Assembly: GCF_000013705.1 (NCBI RefSeq)
Contig: NC_007947.1
Coordinates: 1,736,001-1,800,000, forward strand
DNA length: 64,000 nucleotides
Source of the DNA: Methylobacillus flagellatus KT
GTDB lineage: Bacteria; Pseudomonadota; Gammaproteobacteria; Burkholderiales; Methylophilaceae
Direction of reading: 5' to 3'
A program made the translations under genes and the position numbers. The notes below the pieces were generated by a model. That model made no database searches, was not told the DNA's origin, and saw only the letters and a program-made list of their open reading frames with translations. Shown here in pieces: positions 26,242-33,449 of the stretch (the stretch's first letter is position 1; each line of letters starts with the position of its first letter).

Positions 26242-26871
26242 TTAATTCCACGAACAACGCACCGGCAAACCTACACGCATCAGTTCTTCTTCCCTGAAGC
26301 CCTCGTTGAATGCTACACAGTCCTGACGGCCAACCACCCAGGTGTTGAACGACTGCCCGGCAATGTGATCCCCGAAAGCCTCATCGACAAACCCTTCCTT
26401 GGTCAGCTTTTCCAACGACACTTGCTGATCCGCATCGGGGCGCGAGGATTTCACAAGAATCAGGTGTTCGGCATTGAGCTTGGCGGCGAGATAAGCCGCC
26501 AAGCTGTCCGACGTGATCCCCCAATTCATGGGAATGGACTCGTCGGCGCAAATCATTTCGCTGGGCAGCCAGACGATGCCGCGATGTTGCCAGCCACGCT
26601 CGGCAATTTCCAGTTCGCTCCTGGCGGTAACCAGGCGCGGACTCAAGCCGGTCATCAGGACGCCGTACTGGTCCATGGCCATGACCGCCATGCGATGAGC
26701 GGTCGCATCATCGACGCCGCTGCTGAGCTGGGCATCGCGTACCGCATCGGCAAAAATGCCACCGCCTGGCACAATCAGCACCTTACCATCTCCGTGGCGA
26801 GCCACGACGTCAAGCCAAAGATTGAGCTCGGACGAACCCAGCAGACTGCCTCCCAGTTTAATTACCCACAT
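26242..26871 (-). CDS. Archaeal-type amino-acid-kinase-fold protein, MfnE-like
   Basis: About 209 residues. 'WVIKLGGSLL' (nucleotide-binding Lys-Gly-Gly), 'VLIVPGGGIFADAV' and 'WGITSDSLAAYLAAKL' place it in the amino acid kinase superfamily, in the small archaeal/methylotroph group related to aspartokinases (COG2054 as I recall it). The archaeal member MfnE phosphorylates (5-aminomethyl-furan-3-yl)methyl phosphate in methanofuran synthesis. By family and by its MfnF/MfnD-like neighbours, this enzyme should do the equivalent step for methylofuran. Start 26871 is preferred (GGGGTGA site); an ATG at 26895 is an alternative. Overlaps pabB by 14 bp. Confidence 0.82.
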   Translation of the reverse strand: MWVIKLGGSLLGSSELNLWLDVVARHGDGKVLIVPGGGIFADAVRDAQLSSGVDDATAHRMAVMAMDQYGVLMTGLSPRLVTARSELEIAERGWQHRGIVWLPSEMICADESIPMNWGITSDSLAAYLAAKLNAEHLILVKSSRPDADQQVSLEKLTKEGFVDEAFGDHIAGQSFNTWVVGRQDCVAFNEGFREEELMRVGLPVRCSWN

Positions 26872-28240
26872 CTTGGTCACCCCGAAAATGTTCAACGAGT
26901 TTCAGCATGGTTGATGCCTTGTCCCAGGTTTCGCGATATTCTTTATCCGCTTCCGAATCCGCTACGATACCACCTCCAGCCCAGAAACGGATTTCCCTGT
27001 GAGAATAAACTGCCGTACGAATGGCAATATTGGTATCCATATTGCCGTCAAACCCGATATATCCAATGGCGCCGCAGTAGATACCGCGCCGGTGCGGCTC
27101 GAGCTCTTCGATGATTTCCATGGCTCTGAGCTTGGGTGCCCCTGTGATGGAACCACCGGGAAATGCGCCGCGCAATAGATCAACAGCCTCAAATTGATCG
27201 GCCAGCTTCCCGGTCACGGCGCTGACCAGATGGTGCACATTGGCATAGCTTTCCAGCACGAACAGGCGGTCGGCTCTGACGGAACCGATCGCGCAACTCT
27301 TGCCGATATCGTTGCGCAGCAAGTCCACGATCATGAGATTCTCAGCCCTGTCTTTAAGGCTGCTTTTCAGGTCGGCTGCCTGGCGCTCATCTTCATCGGC
27401 ATCAGATGAGCGAGGCCGGGTGCCTTTGATCGGACGGGTTTCCACATGACGGCCGGTGACCTGAAGAAAGCGCTCCGGCGAATCTGAGAGCACCTGCAAG
27501 CCGGGCAGGTTCATGAATGCCATGAATGGCGCCGGTCCGATGCTGCGCAAGTATTGATAGGCCTGCCAGGCGTCACCACTGGCCGCTGCGCTAAACCGTT
27601 GCGCCAGGTTCACCTGGTAGCAATCACCTTCGTGGATATAACGCTGGATGCGTTCAAACGCATGTTGATAGCTTGCAGCATCAAAATTCGAGCGCACTGG
27701 TGTTTCAATAGCAAAGCTACTGGCCTGCTGCGTGAAATGTCCGTCAAACAATGCGCATAGCGACTTCCAGCCAGCTTTGCGCTCTTCGGCAATGGCACAG
27801 CATACCAGCCAGGCTTGCTGTTTCTCGTGATCGACAATGACAGCCCAGTCATAGATGCCGACCATCATCTCCGGAATGTGTTCGCCATCCTGCGCCAGAT
27901 TGGGCAGGGATTCGATATGCCGTGCCAGGTCATAGCCAAAATATCCGACTGCCCCGCCAGTAAAAGGTAGATCCGACTGCAGTCGCGGATATTGCTGCAA
28001 CGCCTGCTTCAACAGAAAAAACGGATCTTCACGTGACGCTTGCACCCCTTCTTGGCCACGCACCTCTGTCACGCCCGCATGGGTGGTGAATGTCATCACA
28101 GGATCGGCGACCATGATATCGTAACGCCCGTATTCGTTGCCGGGGCGACCGCTATCAAGGTATATGGCCCAGGGGCGTTGCGCTATTTTCGCAAACAGGG
28201 GAGCACTATCAACCTGGTAGGGAAGCTCGTGCCTCAGCAT
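26858..28240 (-). CDS. pabB: Aminodeoxychorismate synthase component I
   Basis: About 460 residues of the chorismate-utilising family. It has an N-terminal anthranilate-synthase-I-like domain ('GAVGYFGYDLARHIE'), then the catalytic domain with 'SDSPERFL', 'TRPIKGTRPR' (the PIKGT Lys typical of PabB rather than TrpE) and 'FPGGSITGAPKLRAMEII'. With a PabA glutaminase it makes 4-amino-4-deoxychorismate for p-aminobenzoate. In this cluster p-aminobenzoate would feed H4MPT (via beta-RFAP synthase) as well as folate. The frame extends to 28312, but the start at 28240 has CAGGAG 7 bp upstream and a native N-terminus (LRHELPYQ). It overlaps the MfnF-like gene by 7 bp. Confidence 0.92.
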   Translation of the reverse strand: MLRHELPYQVDSAPLFAKIAQRPWAIYLDSGRPGNEYGRYDIMVADPVMTFTTHAGVTEVRGQEGVQASREDPFFLLKQALQQYPRLQSDLPFTGGAVGYFGYDLARHIESLPNLAQDGEHIPEMMVGIYDWAVIVDHEKQQAWLVCCAIAEERKAGWKSLCALFDGHFTQQASSFAIETPVRSNFDAASYQHAFERIQRYIHEGDCYQVNLAQRFSAAASGDAWQAYQYLRSIGPAPFMAFMNLPGLQVLSDSPERFLQVTGRHVETRPIKGTRPRSSDADEDERQAADLKSSLKDRAENLMIVDLLRNDIGKSCAIGSVRADRLFVLESYANVHHLVSAVTGKLADQFEAVDLLRGAFPGGSITGAPKLRAMEIIEELEPHRRGIYCGAIGYIGFDGNMDTNIAIRTAVYSHREIRFWAGGGIVADSEADKEYRETWDKASTMLKLVEHFRGDQDVGN

Positions 28241-29313
28241 GCGCGCTCCTGACTGTTGGCAGTAATGCCAAGGTTGGCAACAGCATAAGCAGGCAAACAT
28301 ACACCCGCCCAATTCCTGGCCTGATCCGATTCCGCCTTCAGCAAGGAGCTGGCTGCCAGGAACTCGTGGCCTAGCTGCTGTGCCAGCTCTCGCACCAAGA
28401 ACACACCTGCCCCGGCGCCAATGAATGGTGCCCCGGGCCGGACCACATTGCGCGAAAGGTTACATAGGACAGCATCCCGCAATATAGCGAGCTGCTGCTG
28501 CCTGAACGCCTGCGCCAAGTGCACCCAAGCTGTCTTGTCCGCATCGTCTGCATCTCGCCCCACCATTCTTGCCAAACGTCTGCAAGTCTCGTCCATGCTC
28601 TTGCCTGCACCGTCTGCAGTCGCTGCCATATCTTCAGCTGGGTCCAATTCACCGGTCAGTCGGTAGACATCGGCCGTGGTGGCAAAATGTTCAGCCGCCA
28701 CGTTTTGCCATTGTCCGGCAAAAGGGATGCGCGAAGCCAATGCCATGAGGGAAGTACGCGCTACGCCGGTATACACCAACTCTTCATGCTGCATGCGCTC
28801 CGCATCGGTCTGCCCGCGATTGACAGGGCGACCATCATGCAGCAGGACAAAATCTGCAGTGGTACTACCAATATCGATGAACAGGCCCTGCTGCAGCTTA
28901 GTGGCAACAAAGGCAGCACTTGCCAGCCAATTGGCCGACGCAATCGCATTGGCATGCTGCTGCACCTGGGCCAGTGGCACAAACCCGCTCGCACCTGCAA
29001 AGAAACATAGTTCCGATCCCAACATGGCATGTGTTCGCAAGGCAATTTCCCAGACACCGCTTGCCCGGTCTGGGAAAATATCCGCGAGCTCACCCGTCAT
29101 GGTCACGCTGTGCTTGGCACCACCAGGCCCACCGAGCTCAGCAAGTGCCAGATCGATTGCGGCATCCAGTCTATCCATGCCTTGCCACAAAGGACATGGA
29201 ACCTGGATGACCTTGACAGCAATGCCATCCGGACGCACGAGGGCTACTTTCAGGTTGGCGCCACCAATATCCCAACCGAGATAATGTTGGGGGGAAGAGG
29301 TTGTTTCAGTCAT
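28234..29313 (-). CDS. H4MPT-linked C1 pathway protein, hydantoinase-A/MfnF-like
   Basis: A 359-residue protein of the ASKHA/hydantoinase-A-like fold: 'YLGWDIGGANLKVALV' (phosphate-1 motif), 'SVTMTGELADIFPDRASGV', 'FIDIGSTTADFVLL' (phosphate-2 motif). I recognise it as the family annotated as probable H4MPT-linked C1 transfer pathway protein (COG1548). The archaeal relative MfnF couples the aminomethylfuran phosphate moiety to the (glutamyl)tyramine part in methanofuran synthesis. Inferred role: the furan-coupling step of methylofuran synthesis. Overlaps both neighbours (7-8 bp), so tightly coupled. Confidence 0.85.
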   Translation of the reverse strand: MTETTSSPQHYLGWDIGGANLKVALVRPDGIAVKVIQVPCPLWQGMDRLDAAIDLALAELGGPGGAKHSVTMTGELADIFPDRASGVWEIALRTHAMLGSELCFFAGASGFVPLAQVQQHANAIASANWLASAAFVATKLQQGLFIDIGSTTADFVLLHDGRPVNRGQTDAERMQHEELVYTGVARTSLMALASRIPFAGQWQNVAAEHFATTADVYRLTGELDPAEDMAATADGAGKSMDETCRRLARMVGRDADDADKTAWVHLAQAFRQQQLAILRDAVLCNLSRNVVRPGAPFIGAGAGVFLVRELAQQLGHEFLAASSLLKAESDQARNWAGVCLPAYAVANLGITANSQERAC

Positions 29314-30292
29314 TCAGCTTGATTTCAATTCGGTTGCGCTGCAAACCAGACGGCAGCTTGAAGTCCTCATTATAAAACAAGTCCAGCAGCAACCGCGCCG
29401 GGTTATAGTGAATGGCAGCCTGGAGCCCGGCAAAAGAAGTCGTCAATCTAGGATTTACTTCCAGGACATGCAAACAGCCATCATTGCCGATGATCAAATC
29501 CACGCCCACATAACCAAAGAGCCCTGGTATGGCAGCGGCAACCTGGCGAGCAAGTTCGTCAAAATCCGTCCATCGTTCGGCAGTACCATTCACGATCCCA
29601 CCGCAATAGCGTATCCTGCCCTGCTCAACCTCAACCAGTTGCTGGTTACACGCCAATAGCCACGCCTCGCCGCCCCGGCAAAGCATGGTCAGACTTGCCG
29701 GCAATCCTTGCACATAAGGCTGGACAATATGACCTGCCGGGATATTCTGCAGCCAGCTTTCCAGCGCATCAGCATCATGGAAATACCTTGCGTTGTCGCA
29801 GCTCACACCATCATCGGGTTTAACCACCCAGGCACTTCCTGAATCAGGGCGATGGGGGGCCTGCATCGTTTCCACAACCGGCACGCCCGCGCCATGCAGC
29901 TGCCTATACGTTTGCCACTTGCTTCCAGCCATGCGTACGGCTTCGCTTGCGCTTGTAAGCAAAACTTTACCGGAGGCCTCCACCGCCTCTGTCAATTGCT
30001 GCAATACGCCCGCACTTTCAGGCGCAACCAGCCACACCATGTCTGCCGCTGCCATCAACGACATCCATATTTGCCAGGGCTCATCGTCATCGTTCAGTAC
30101 ATGACACTGCGACGCATGGGTTGGCATTGGCAAGCGCGGATCATGTGCCAGAAGAATATCCACGCCCGGAACACCATCCATGGCGTCCAGCATGGCATCA
30201 CGCATCAAGATAGCCTCCTGCGCCAGCGATACCGGGATTGGCTCACGGTATAATCCGCCTGCAGTAATGTATTCAAGTACTAGAATTCGCAT
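29306..30292 (-). CDS. ATP-grasp ligase, MfnD-like
   Basis: About 328 residues. It begins 'MRILVLEYITAGG', like the archaeal COG1821 family that includes the tyramine-glutamate ligase MfnD. ATP-grasp features seen: 'AWVVKPDDGVSCDNARYF', 'GHIVQPYVQGLPASLTML' and the metal-binding end 'FGYVGVDLIIGNDGCLHVLEVNPRLTTSFAGL' (key part VLEVNPRLTTS). Likely adds glutamate to the tyrosine-derived part of methylofuran. The start is uncertain: 30292 matches the family N-terminus; ATGs at 30313 and 30340 are in frame. None has a good ribosome site. Divergent from the HisA-like gene with almost no intergenic DNA. Confidence 0.82.
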   Translation of the reverse strand: MRILVLEYITAGGLYREPIPVSLAQEAILMRDAMLDAMDGVPGVDILLAHDPRLPMPTHASQCHVLNDDDEPWQIWMSLMAAADMVWLVAPESAGVLQQLTEAVEASGKVLLTSASEAVRMAGSKWQTYRQLHGAGVPVVETMQAPHRPDSGSAWVVKPDDGVSCDNARYFHDADALESWLQNIPAGHIVQPYVQGLPASLTMLCRGGEAWLLACNQQLVEVEQGRIRYCGGIVNGTAERWTDFDELARQVAAAIPGLFGYVGVDLIIGNDGCLHVLEVNPRLTTSFAGLQAAIHYNPARLLLDLFYNEDFKLPSGLQRNRIEIKLND

Positions 30293-30311
30293 TGTAGTTG
30301 GTAACCGAGGC

Positions 30312-31034
30312 ATGGAAAAAGGAGTGTTGGTGCAAGTCATACCCGTAATTGATCTGATGAATGGTGCCGTGGTGCATGCGCGTCAAGGCAATCGCGCACA
30401 TTACCAGCCGATTGTGTCCAATCTTTGCAATGGCAGTGAGGCGCAAGAGATTGTGGGTGCATTGCTGGGATTATACCCATTCCCCGCCCTCTACATTGCC
30501 GATTTGGACGCCATACAATGCCGCAACGACCATCGCACTCTCATCCATACCCTGCTTTCCAAGCACCCCACCCTCGAAATCTGGGTTGATGCTGGCATCA
30601 ATTCAGTTGCGAAGGTGCAGCGATGGCAACATCCTCGCCTGCGTCCCGTGCTCGGCACTGAGAGCATTCCCAGCATTGCAACTTGGCACCTGCTTGCAGG
30701 AGCATGCGAAGGCAGGCACATTCTATCCTTGGACTTCACTACAGCAGGGTATCAGGGCCCTTCTGAATTATTGCAGGAGGCCAGGCATTGGCCTCAGCAC
30801 GTGATCATCATGTCCCTGCCTCACGTCGGTAGCCATGCCGGCCCAGACATGGACAAGCTCACTCACTTCCGCGCCCTCTCTCCCAAGCACCACCTATATG
30901 CTGCAGGCGGCATACGTGACGCGAGCGACCTGCAGTTATTGCGCAAGCGCGGCATTAAGGGTGCATTGGTTGCCAGCGCATTGCATAACGGCAACTTGGA
31001 AAAATCCATGTTGCAGTCAATACTGGCTTCTTAA
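30312..31034 (+). CDS. HisA/HisF-related protein of the H4MPT/methylofuran cluster
   Basis: About 240 residues of the proFAR isomerase-related TIM-barrel group (COG1411 type). Motifs: 'QVIPVIDLMNGAVVHARQG' with the HisA-like Asp, 'ALYIADLDAIQ', 'EIWVDAGINSV', 'ILSLDFTTAGYQG' with the second Asp, and the phosphate-binding end 'LYAAGGIRDASDLQLLRKRGIKGALVASAL' (key parts AAGGIRD and GALVASAL). It is not HisA: the gene is alone, away from any his operon, and this family co-occurs with H4MPT genes. The reaction is unknown to me. Start: ATG 30312, or GTG 30330, which has the better AAAGGAG site 5 bp upstream. Confidence 0.82.
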   Translation: MEKGVLVQVIPVIDLMNGAVVHARQGNRAHYQPIVSNLCNGSEAQEIVGALLGLYPFPALYIADLDAIQCRNDHRTLIHTLLSKHPTLEIWVDAGINSVAKVQRWQHPRLRPVLGTESIPSIATWHLLAGACEGRHILSLDFTTAGYQGPSELLQEARHWPQHVIIMSLPHVGSHAGPDMDKLTHFRALSPKHHLYAAGGIRDASDLQLLRKRGIKGALVASALHNGNLEKSMLQSILAS

Positions 31035-31037
31035 AAC

Positions 31038-31070
31038 AAAACGCCCTGATATCGAAATATCAGGGCGTTT
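31038..31070. terminator. Bidirectional terminator between HisA-like gene and fae
   Basis: Perfect 14-bp stem AAACGCCCTGATAT / ATATCAGGGCGTTT with loop CGAA. It serves the convergent plus-strand HisA-like gene and minus-strand fae; the minus-strand side has the better T-run (TTTTGTTTTAA). Confidence 0.9.
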
Positions 31071-31121
31071 ATGTCGTATTCGGTACCGTGGTAGCAGTAC
31101 CGAACCTTCCAGGCTAAAGGA

Positions 31122-31658
31122 TTACTTAGCTTGGAATGGGTGAGCAGATTCCTTGTAGCTCTTCAGTACGTCAGCAACCTTGGGCTCACGTGCAACAGCA
31201 TTCTTGATCGCTTGCTTGGTAGCTTGGTAGTTCCATTCCTGGATGCGGTCATCCATATCCGCGCGGCTGTCGATAAACACACCTACGGAAATGAATACAT
31301 CATCAGCTTCCTCTTGTGGAATGGTGCCATCGGCAACACAATCCATCACCGCCATCGCCACGCCGCGCTGTGCAGGGCCAAACATCTGAACAGCTTGCTT
31401 GCCGTTCTTGATGGTCACCTTGTTGAACATCACTGTAGCAGGCTTCACCATCAGGTTAGGGGCAACGATAGCCAACAAGCCGTTCACGCCTTCCTTCTGG
31501 TCTGTCAGGGTGCGGCAGAAAGCATCTTCCGCAGCACTACCACGAGGCCCAATAATCAGATCGATGTGAGCTACGTTCAGCAGGTCCAGGCCACTGCCAT
31601 CAGGACGATTATCAACAACAAGAGCTTCACCTACTAAAACGCGATCAATAACTGCCAT
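31122..31658 (-). CDS. fae: Formaldehyde-activating enzyme Fae
   Basis: A 178-residue cytoplasmic enzyme that condenses formaldehyde with H4MPT to methylene-H4MPT. The core is conserved: '[20 protein letters not shown]' with the catalytic His of the AHID motif, '[19 protein letters not shown]', '[18 protein letters not shown]'. Compared from memory with Methylobacterium Fae, it has about ten extra residues between VGEALV and VAHID ([14 protein letters not shown] in place of a short GDGNE-type loop), and a slightly divergent C-terminal third. Start 31658 has GGAGAA 5-6 bp upstream; a longer frame to 31724 lacks support. Promoter with a dyad at 31768-31797. Single gene between two terminators. 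Confidence 0.95.
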   Translation of the reverse strand: MAVIDRVLVGEALVVDNRPDGSGLDLLNVAHIDLIIGPRGSAAEDAFCRTLTDQKEGVNGLLAIVAPNLMVKPATVMFNKVTIKNGKQAVQMFGPAQRGVAMAVMDCVADGTIPQEEADDVFISVGVFIDSRADMDDRIQEWNYQATKQAIKNAVAREPKVADVLKSYKESAHPFQAK

Positions 31659-31767
31659 TTCATTCTCCAATATAAAGTTTCCGTAGAAACACGTCGACAT
31701 TGCCGGGTTAGCTATGCCATCCAACTGCCTTACGTCTGTTTAACGTCAAGCTTGAAATTTTGCAAAT

Positions 31768-31797
31768 ATTATACATAGTTTATGAAAACTATGTGAA
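31768..31797 (-). promoter_or_regulatory. fae promoter with perfect dyad operator
   Basis: Minus strand: TTCACA (31792-31797), 18-bp spacer, TATAAT (31768-31773), about 110 bp upstream of the fae ATG. A perfect 9-bp inverted repeat ACATAGTTT-ATGA-AAACTATGT (31773-31794) fills the spacer and touches both boxes. A regulator bound there would either block RNA polymerase or, MerR-like, realign the promoter. Confidence 0.72.
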
Positions 31798-31953
31798 ATG
31801 CCATGCAAATAATTTGCTTCCATACAAAATCGGTATTCGCCGCTGTTGATGATCTATGCATCCAGCCGGGCATGAGCATATGCATGGCAACGGTCAATTA
31901 GTGTGATATTTGTGGCAGAAGTTCGCGCCACATCGAAAATCAGTCAATAAAAA

Positions 31954-31981
31954 AACCCGGCAGCTTACGCAGATCCGGGTT
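31954..31981 (-). terminator. Terminator after hxlB
   Basis: Stem AACCCGG (31954-31960)/CCGGGTT (31975-31981); on the minus strand it is followed by TTTTTTATTG. Confidence 0.85.
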
Positions 31982-32010
31982 TCCACCTGAATAAGAAGCT
32001 TTATCTGTCG

Positions 32011-32556
32011 TTATTCAAGATTGGCGTGAATTGCACGCATGCCTTCTTCTGTCAGGCCTTTTTGATCTATCAACTTGGCAATCGTAGCTTCCAGGAACCA
32101 GAGCGTAGACAGCTCGAAAATAGTGCCCATAGGCATGCCATGTGTCTTGTCGAATGCATGCGCATCGTTGCCACCGATCGGCACCACTAGGTCTGCCAGC
32201 TCCGCCATTGGGGACTGCGCCTTCATGGAGATCACGATGACCTTTGCGCCCTGGCTCTTGGCCTTCCTGACCAAGGGCATCAGGGTTTCCGTGCTTCCCG
32301 AACCGGAGATCACAATGAAAAGGTCGCCAGCCTGGATGCTCGGAGTGACAACCTCACCCACCATGCTGACTTGATAGCCTGCATGGACGAGACGCATGGC
32401 GAAGAAGCGGGAAACCAGCAGGGAACGACCAGCACCACCAAGGAAGGTACGACCGGCAGCATCCACCATGCTCAGGATCTTGTCATCATAGCCTTCTGCT
32501 GTGTTATTGATTACATTGGTCAGCTTGTTGACCACGAGCTCTTGATATTTATTCAT
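32011..32556 (-). CDS. hxlB: 6-phospho-3-hexuloisomerase
   Basis: A 181-residue SIS-domain enzyme converting D-arabino-hexulose 6-phosphate to fructose 6-phosphate, second step of the RuMP cycle. Motifs: 'TFLGGAGRSLLVSRFFAMRL' and the SIS loop 'FIVISGSGSTETLMPLV', plus 'HAFDKTHGMPMGTIFELS' near the end. Start 32556 (MNKYQEL) has AAGGTGAG 6 bp upstream; a 12-codon upstream extension is unlikely. It follows hxlA, but a strong hairpin terminator lies between, so its expression may depend on read-through or its own promoter. Confidence 0.95.
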   Translation of the reverse strand: MNKYQELVVNKLTNVINNTAEGYDDKILSMVDAAGRTFLGGAGRSLLVSRFFAMRLVHAGYQVSMVGEVVTPSIQAGDLFIVISGSGSTETLMPLVRKAKSQGAKVIVISMKAQSPMAELADLVVPIGGNDAHAFDKTHGMPMGTIFELSTLWFLEATIAKLIDQKGLTEEGMRAIHANLE

Positions 32557-32606
32557 AGCACTCACCTTAATTAAACGATGATGAAATTCCATTAGGCCAC
32601 AATAAA

Positions 32607-32648
32607 AAATCCACCAACTTAGCTCCGGGAGCTATGTATGGTGGATTT
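32607..32648 (-). terminator. Terminator/attenuator between hxlA and hxlB
   Basis: Stem AAATCCACCA (32607-32616)/TGGTGGATTT (32639-32648) with an inner AGCTCC/GGGAGCT pairing. On the minus strand it ends in TTTTTATTG. It sits 24 bp after the hxlA stop and 50 bp before the hxlB start. Confidence 0.85.
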
Positions 32649-32672
32649 TTCCAGCTTGGCTTAAGCGAAAGA

Positions 32673-33302
32673 TTACTTAGCCAGAGCAGTGATTTCAGCA
32701 GCAGCAGCAGCTGGATCAGCAGCACCGTAGATAGCAGCGCCAGCAACGATGATGGTAGCGCCAGCATCCTTGACTTGCTTAACGGTAGCAGGCTTCACAC
32801 CACCAGCAACGGATACTTCCAGACCCAGGTTGAGGCCGGTAACAGTTGCCAGATCGGCAAATGGAGTTTGACCAGCGGCTTGTTGATCCAAGCCAGTGTG
32901 AACGCCGATGATGTGTGCGCCCAGCTTGGCCACTTCCTTAGTACGTTCAGCTTTGTCAGCAACGTTGATCAGGTCGACTTGAGCCTTCTTGCCGTACTTG
33001 TTGGCGGCATCGATTACGCCCTTGATAGTACCCAGATCAGCTACGCCCAGAACGGTAGTGATGTCGGCACCAGCCTTGAAGAATGGCTCGGCTTCGTAGA
33101 AGCCAGCATCCATGGTCTTCAGGTCAACCAGGATCTTGTTGTTAGGAAACTTTGCGCGCAAAGTTTCCAGCAACTTGATACCGTTGTGCTTGATACATGG
33201 TGTACCGATTTCGAGAATGTCAACGTGCGGAGCTACCTTCTCAGCCAGCGCCACGGTTGCGTCGAAATCCAGTGAATCTAATGCCATTTGTGTCAATGCC
33301 AC
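32673..33302 (-). CDS. hxlA: 3-hexulose-6-phosphate synthase
   Basis: A 209-residue TIM-barrel enzyme of the OMP decarboxylase superfamily that fixes formaldehyde onto ribulose 5-phosphate. Motifs: 'VDILEIGTPCIKHNGIKLLE' (split: VDILEIGTP/CIKHNG), the metal/catalytic 'ILVDLKTMDAGFYE', 'IGVHTGLDQQAAG' and 'VSVAGGVKPATV', 'IIVAGAAIYGA'. Length is normal. The start codon is GTG at 33300-33302 with GGAGG 7 bp upstream. Promoter at 33362-33390. Followed by a strong hairpin, giving a mostly monocistronic, presumably abundant message. Confidence 0.97.
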   Translation of the reverse strand: MALTQMALDSLDFDATVALAEKVAPHVDILEIGTPCIKHNGIKLLETLRAKFPNNKILVDLKTMDAGFYEAEPFFKAGADITTVLGVADLGTIKGVIDAANKYGKKAQVDLINVADKAERTKEVAKLGAHIIGVHTGLDQQAAGQTPFADLATVTGLNLGLEVSVAGGVKPATVKQVKDAGATIIVAGAAIYGAADPAAAAAEITALAK

Positions 33303-33361
33303 GATACTTCCTCCAAAAGGGTTACGAATTGAGTACTACTAATAAAAATAAAAACTACTTT

Positions 33362-33390
33362 TTTATAAAAAAGCGGAACGGCAATGGTAA
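33362..33390 (-). promoter_or_regulatory. hxlA promoter
   Basis: Minus strand TTACCA (33385-33390), 17-bp spacer, TATAAA (33362-33367), leaving a leader of about 55 nt before the GTG start. The -10 box lies within a 16-bp palindrome (CTTTTTTATAAAAAAG, 33358-33373). Confidence 0.6.
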
Positions 33391-33401
33391 TCGCCAAGTG
33401 A

Positions 33402-33438
33402 ACCGGATGTCAACGCCAATCAGGCGTAGGCATCCGGG
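33402..33438 (-). other. Hairpin between tal and hxlA
   Basis: Nested stem CCGGATG...CGCC / GGCG...CATCCGG (33403-33437), directly downstream of the tal stop. It has no adjacent T-run, so it may be an RNA 3'-end stabiliser or a factor-dependent terminator. Confidence 0.5.
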
Positions 33439-33449
33439 TATTGAAGTGG

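Noticed and set aside
33358..33373. Palindrome CTTTTTTATAAAAAAG
   Set aside because: Simple A/T symmetry that coincides with the hxlA -10 box; not enough information to call an operator by itself.
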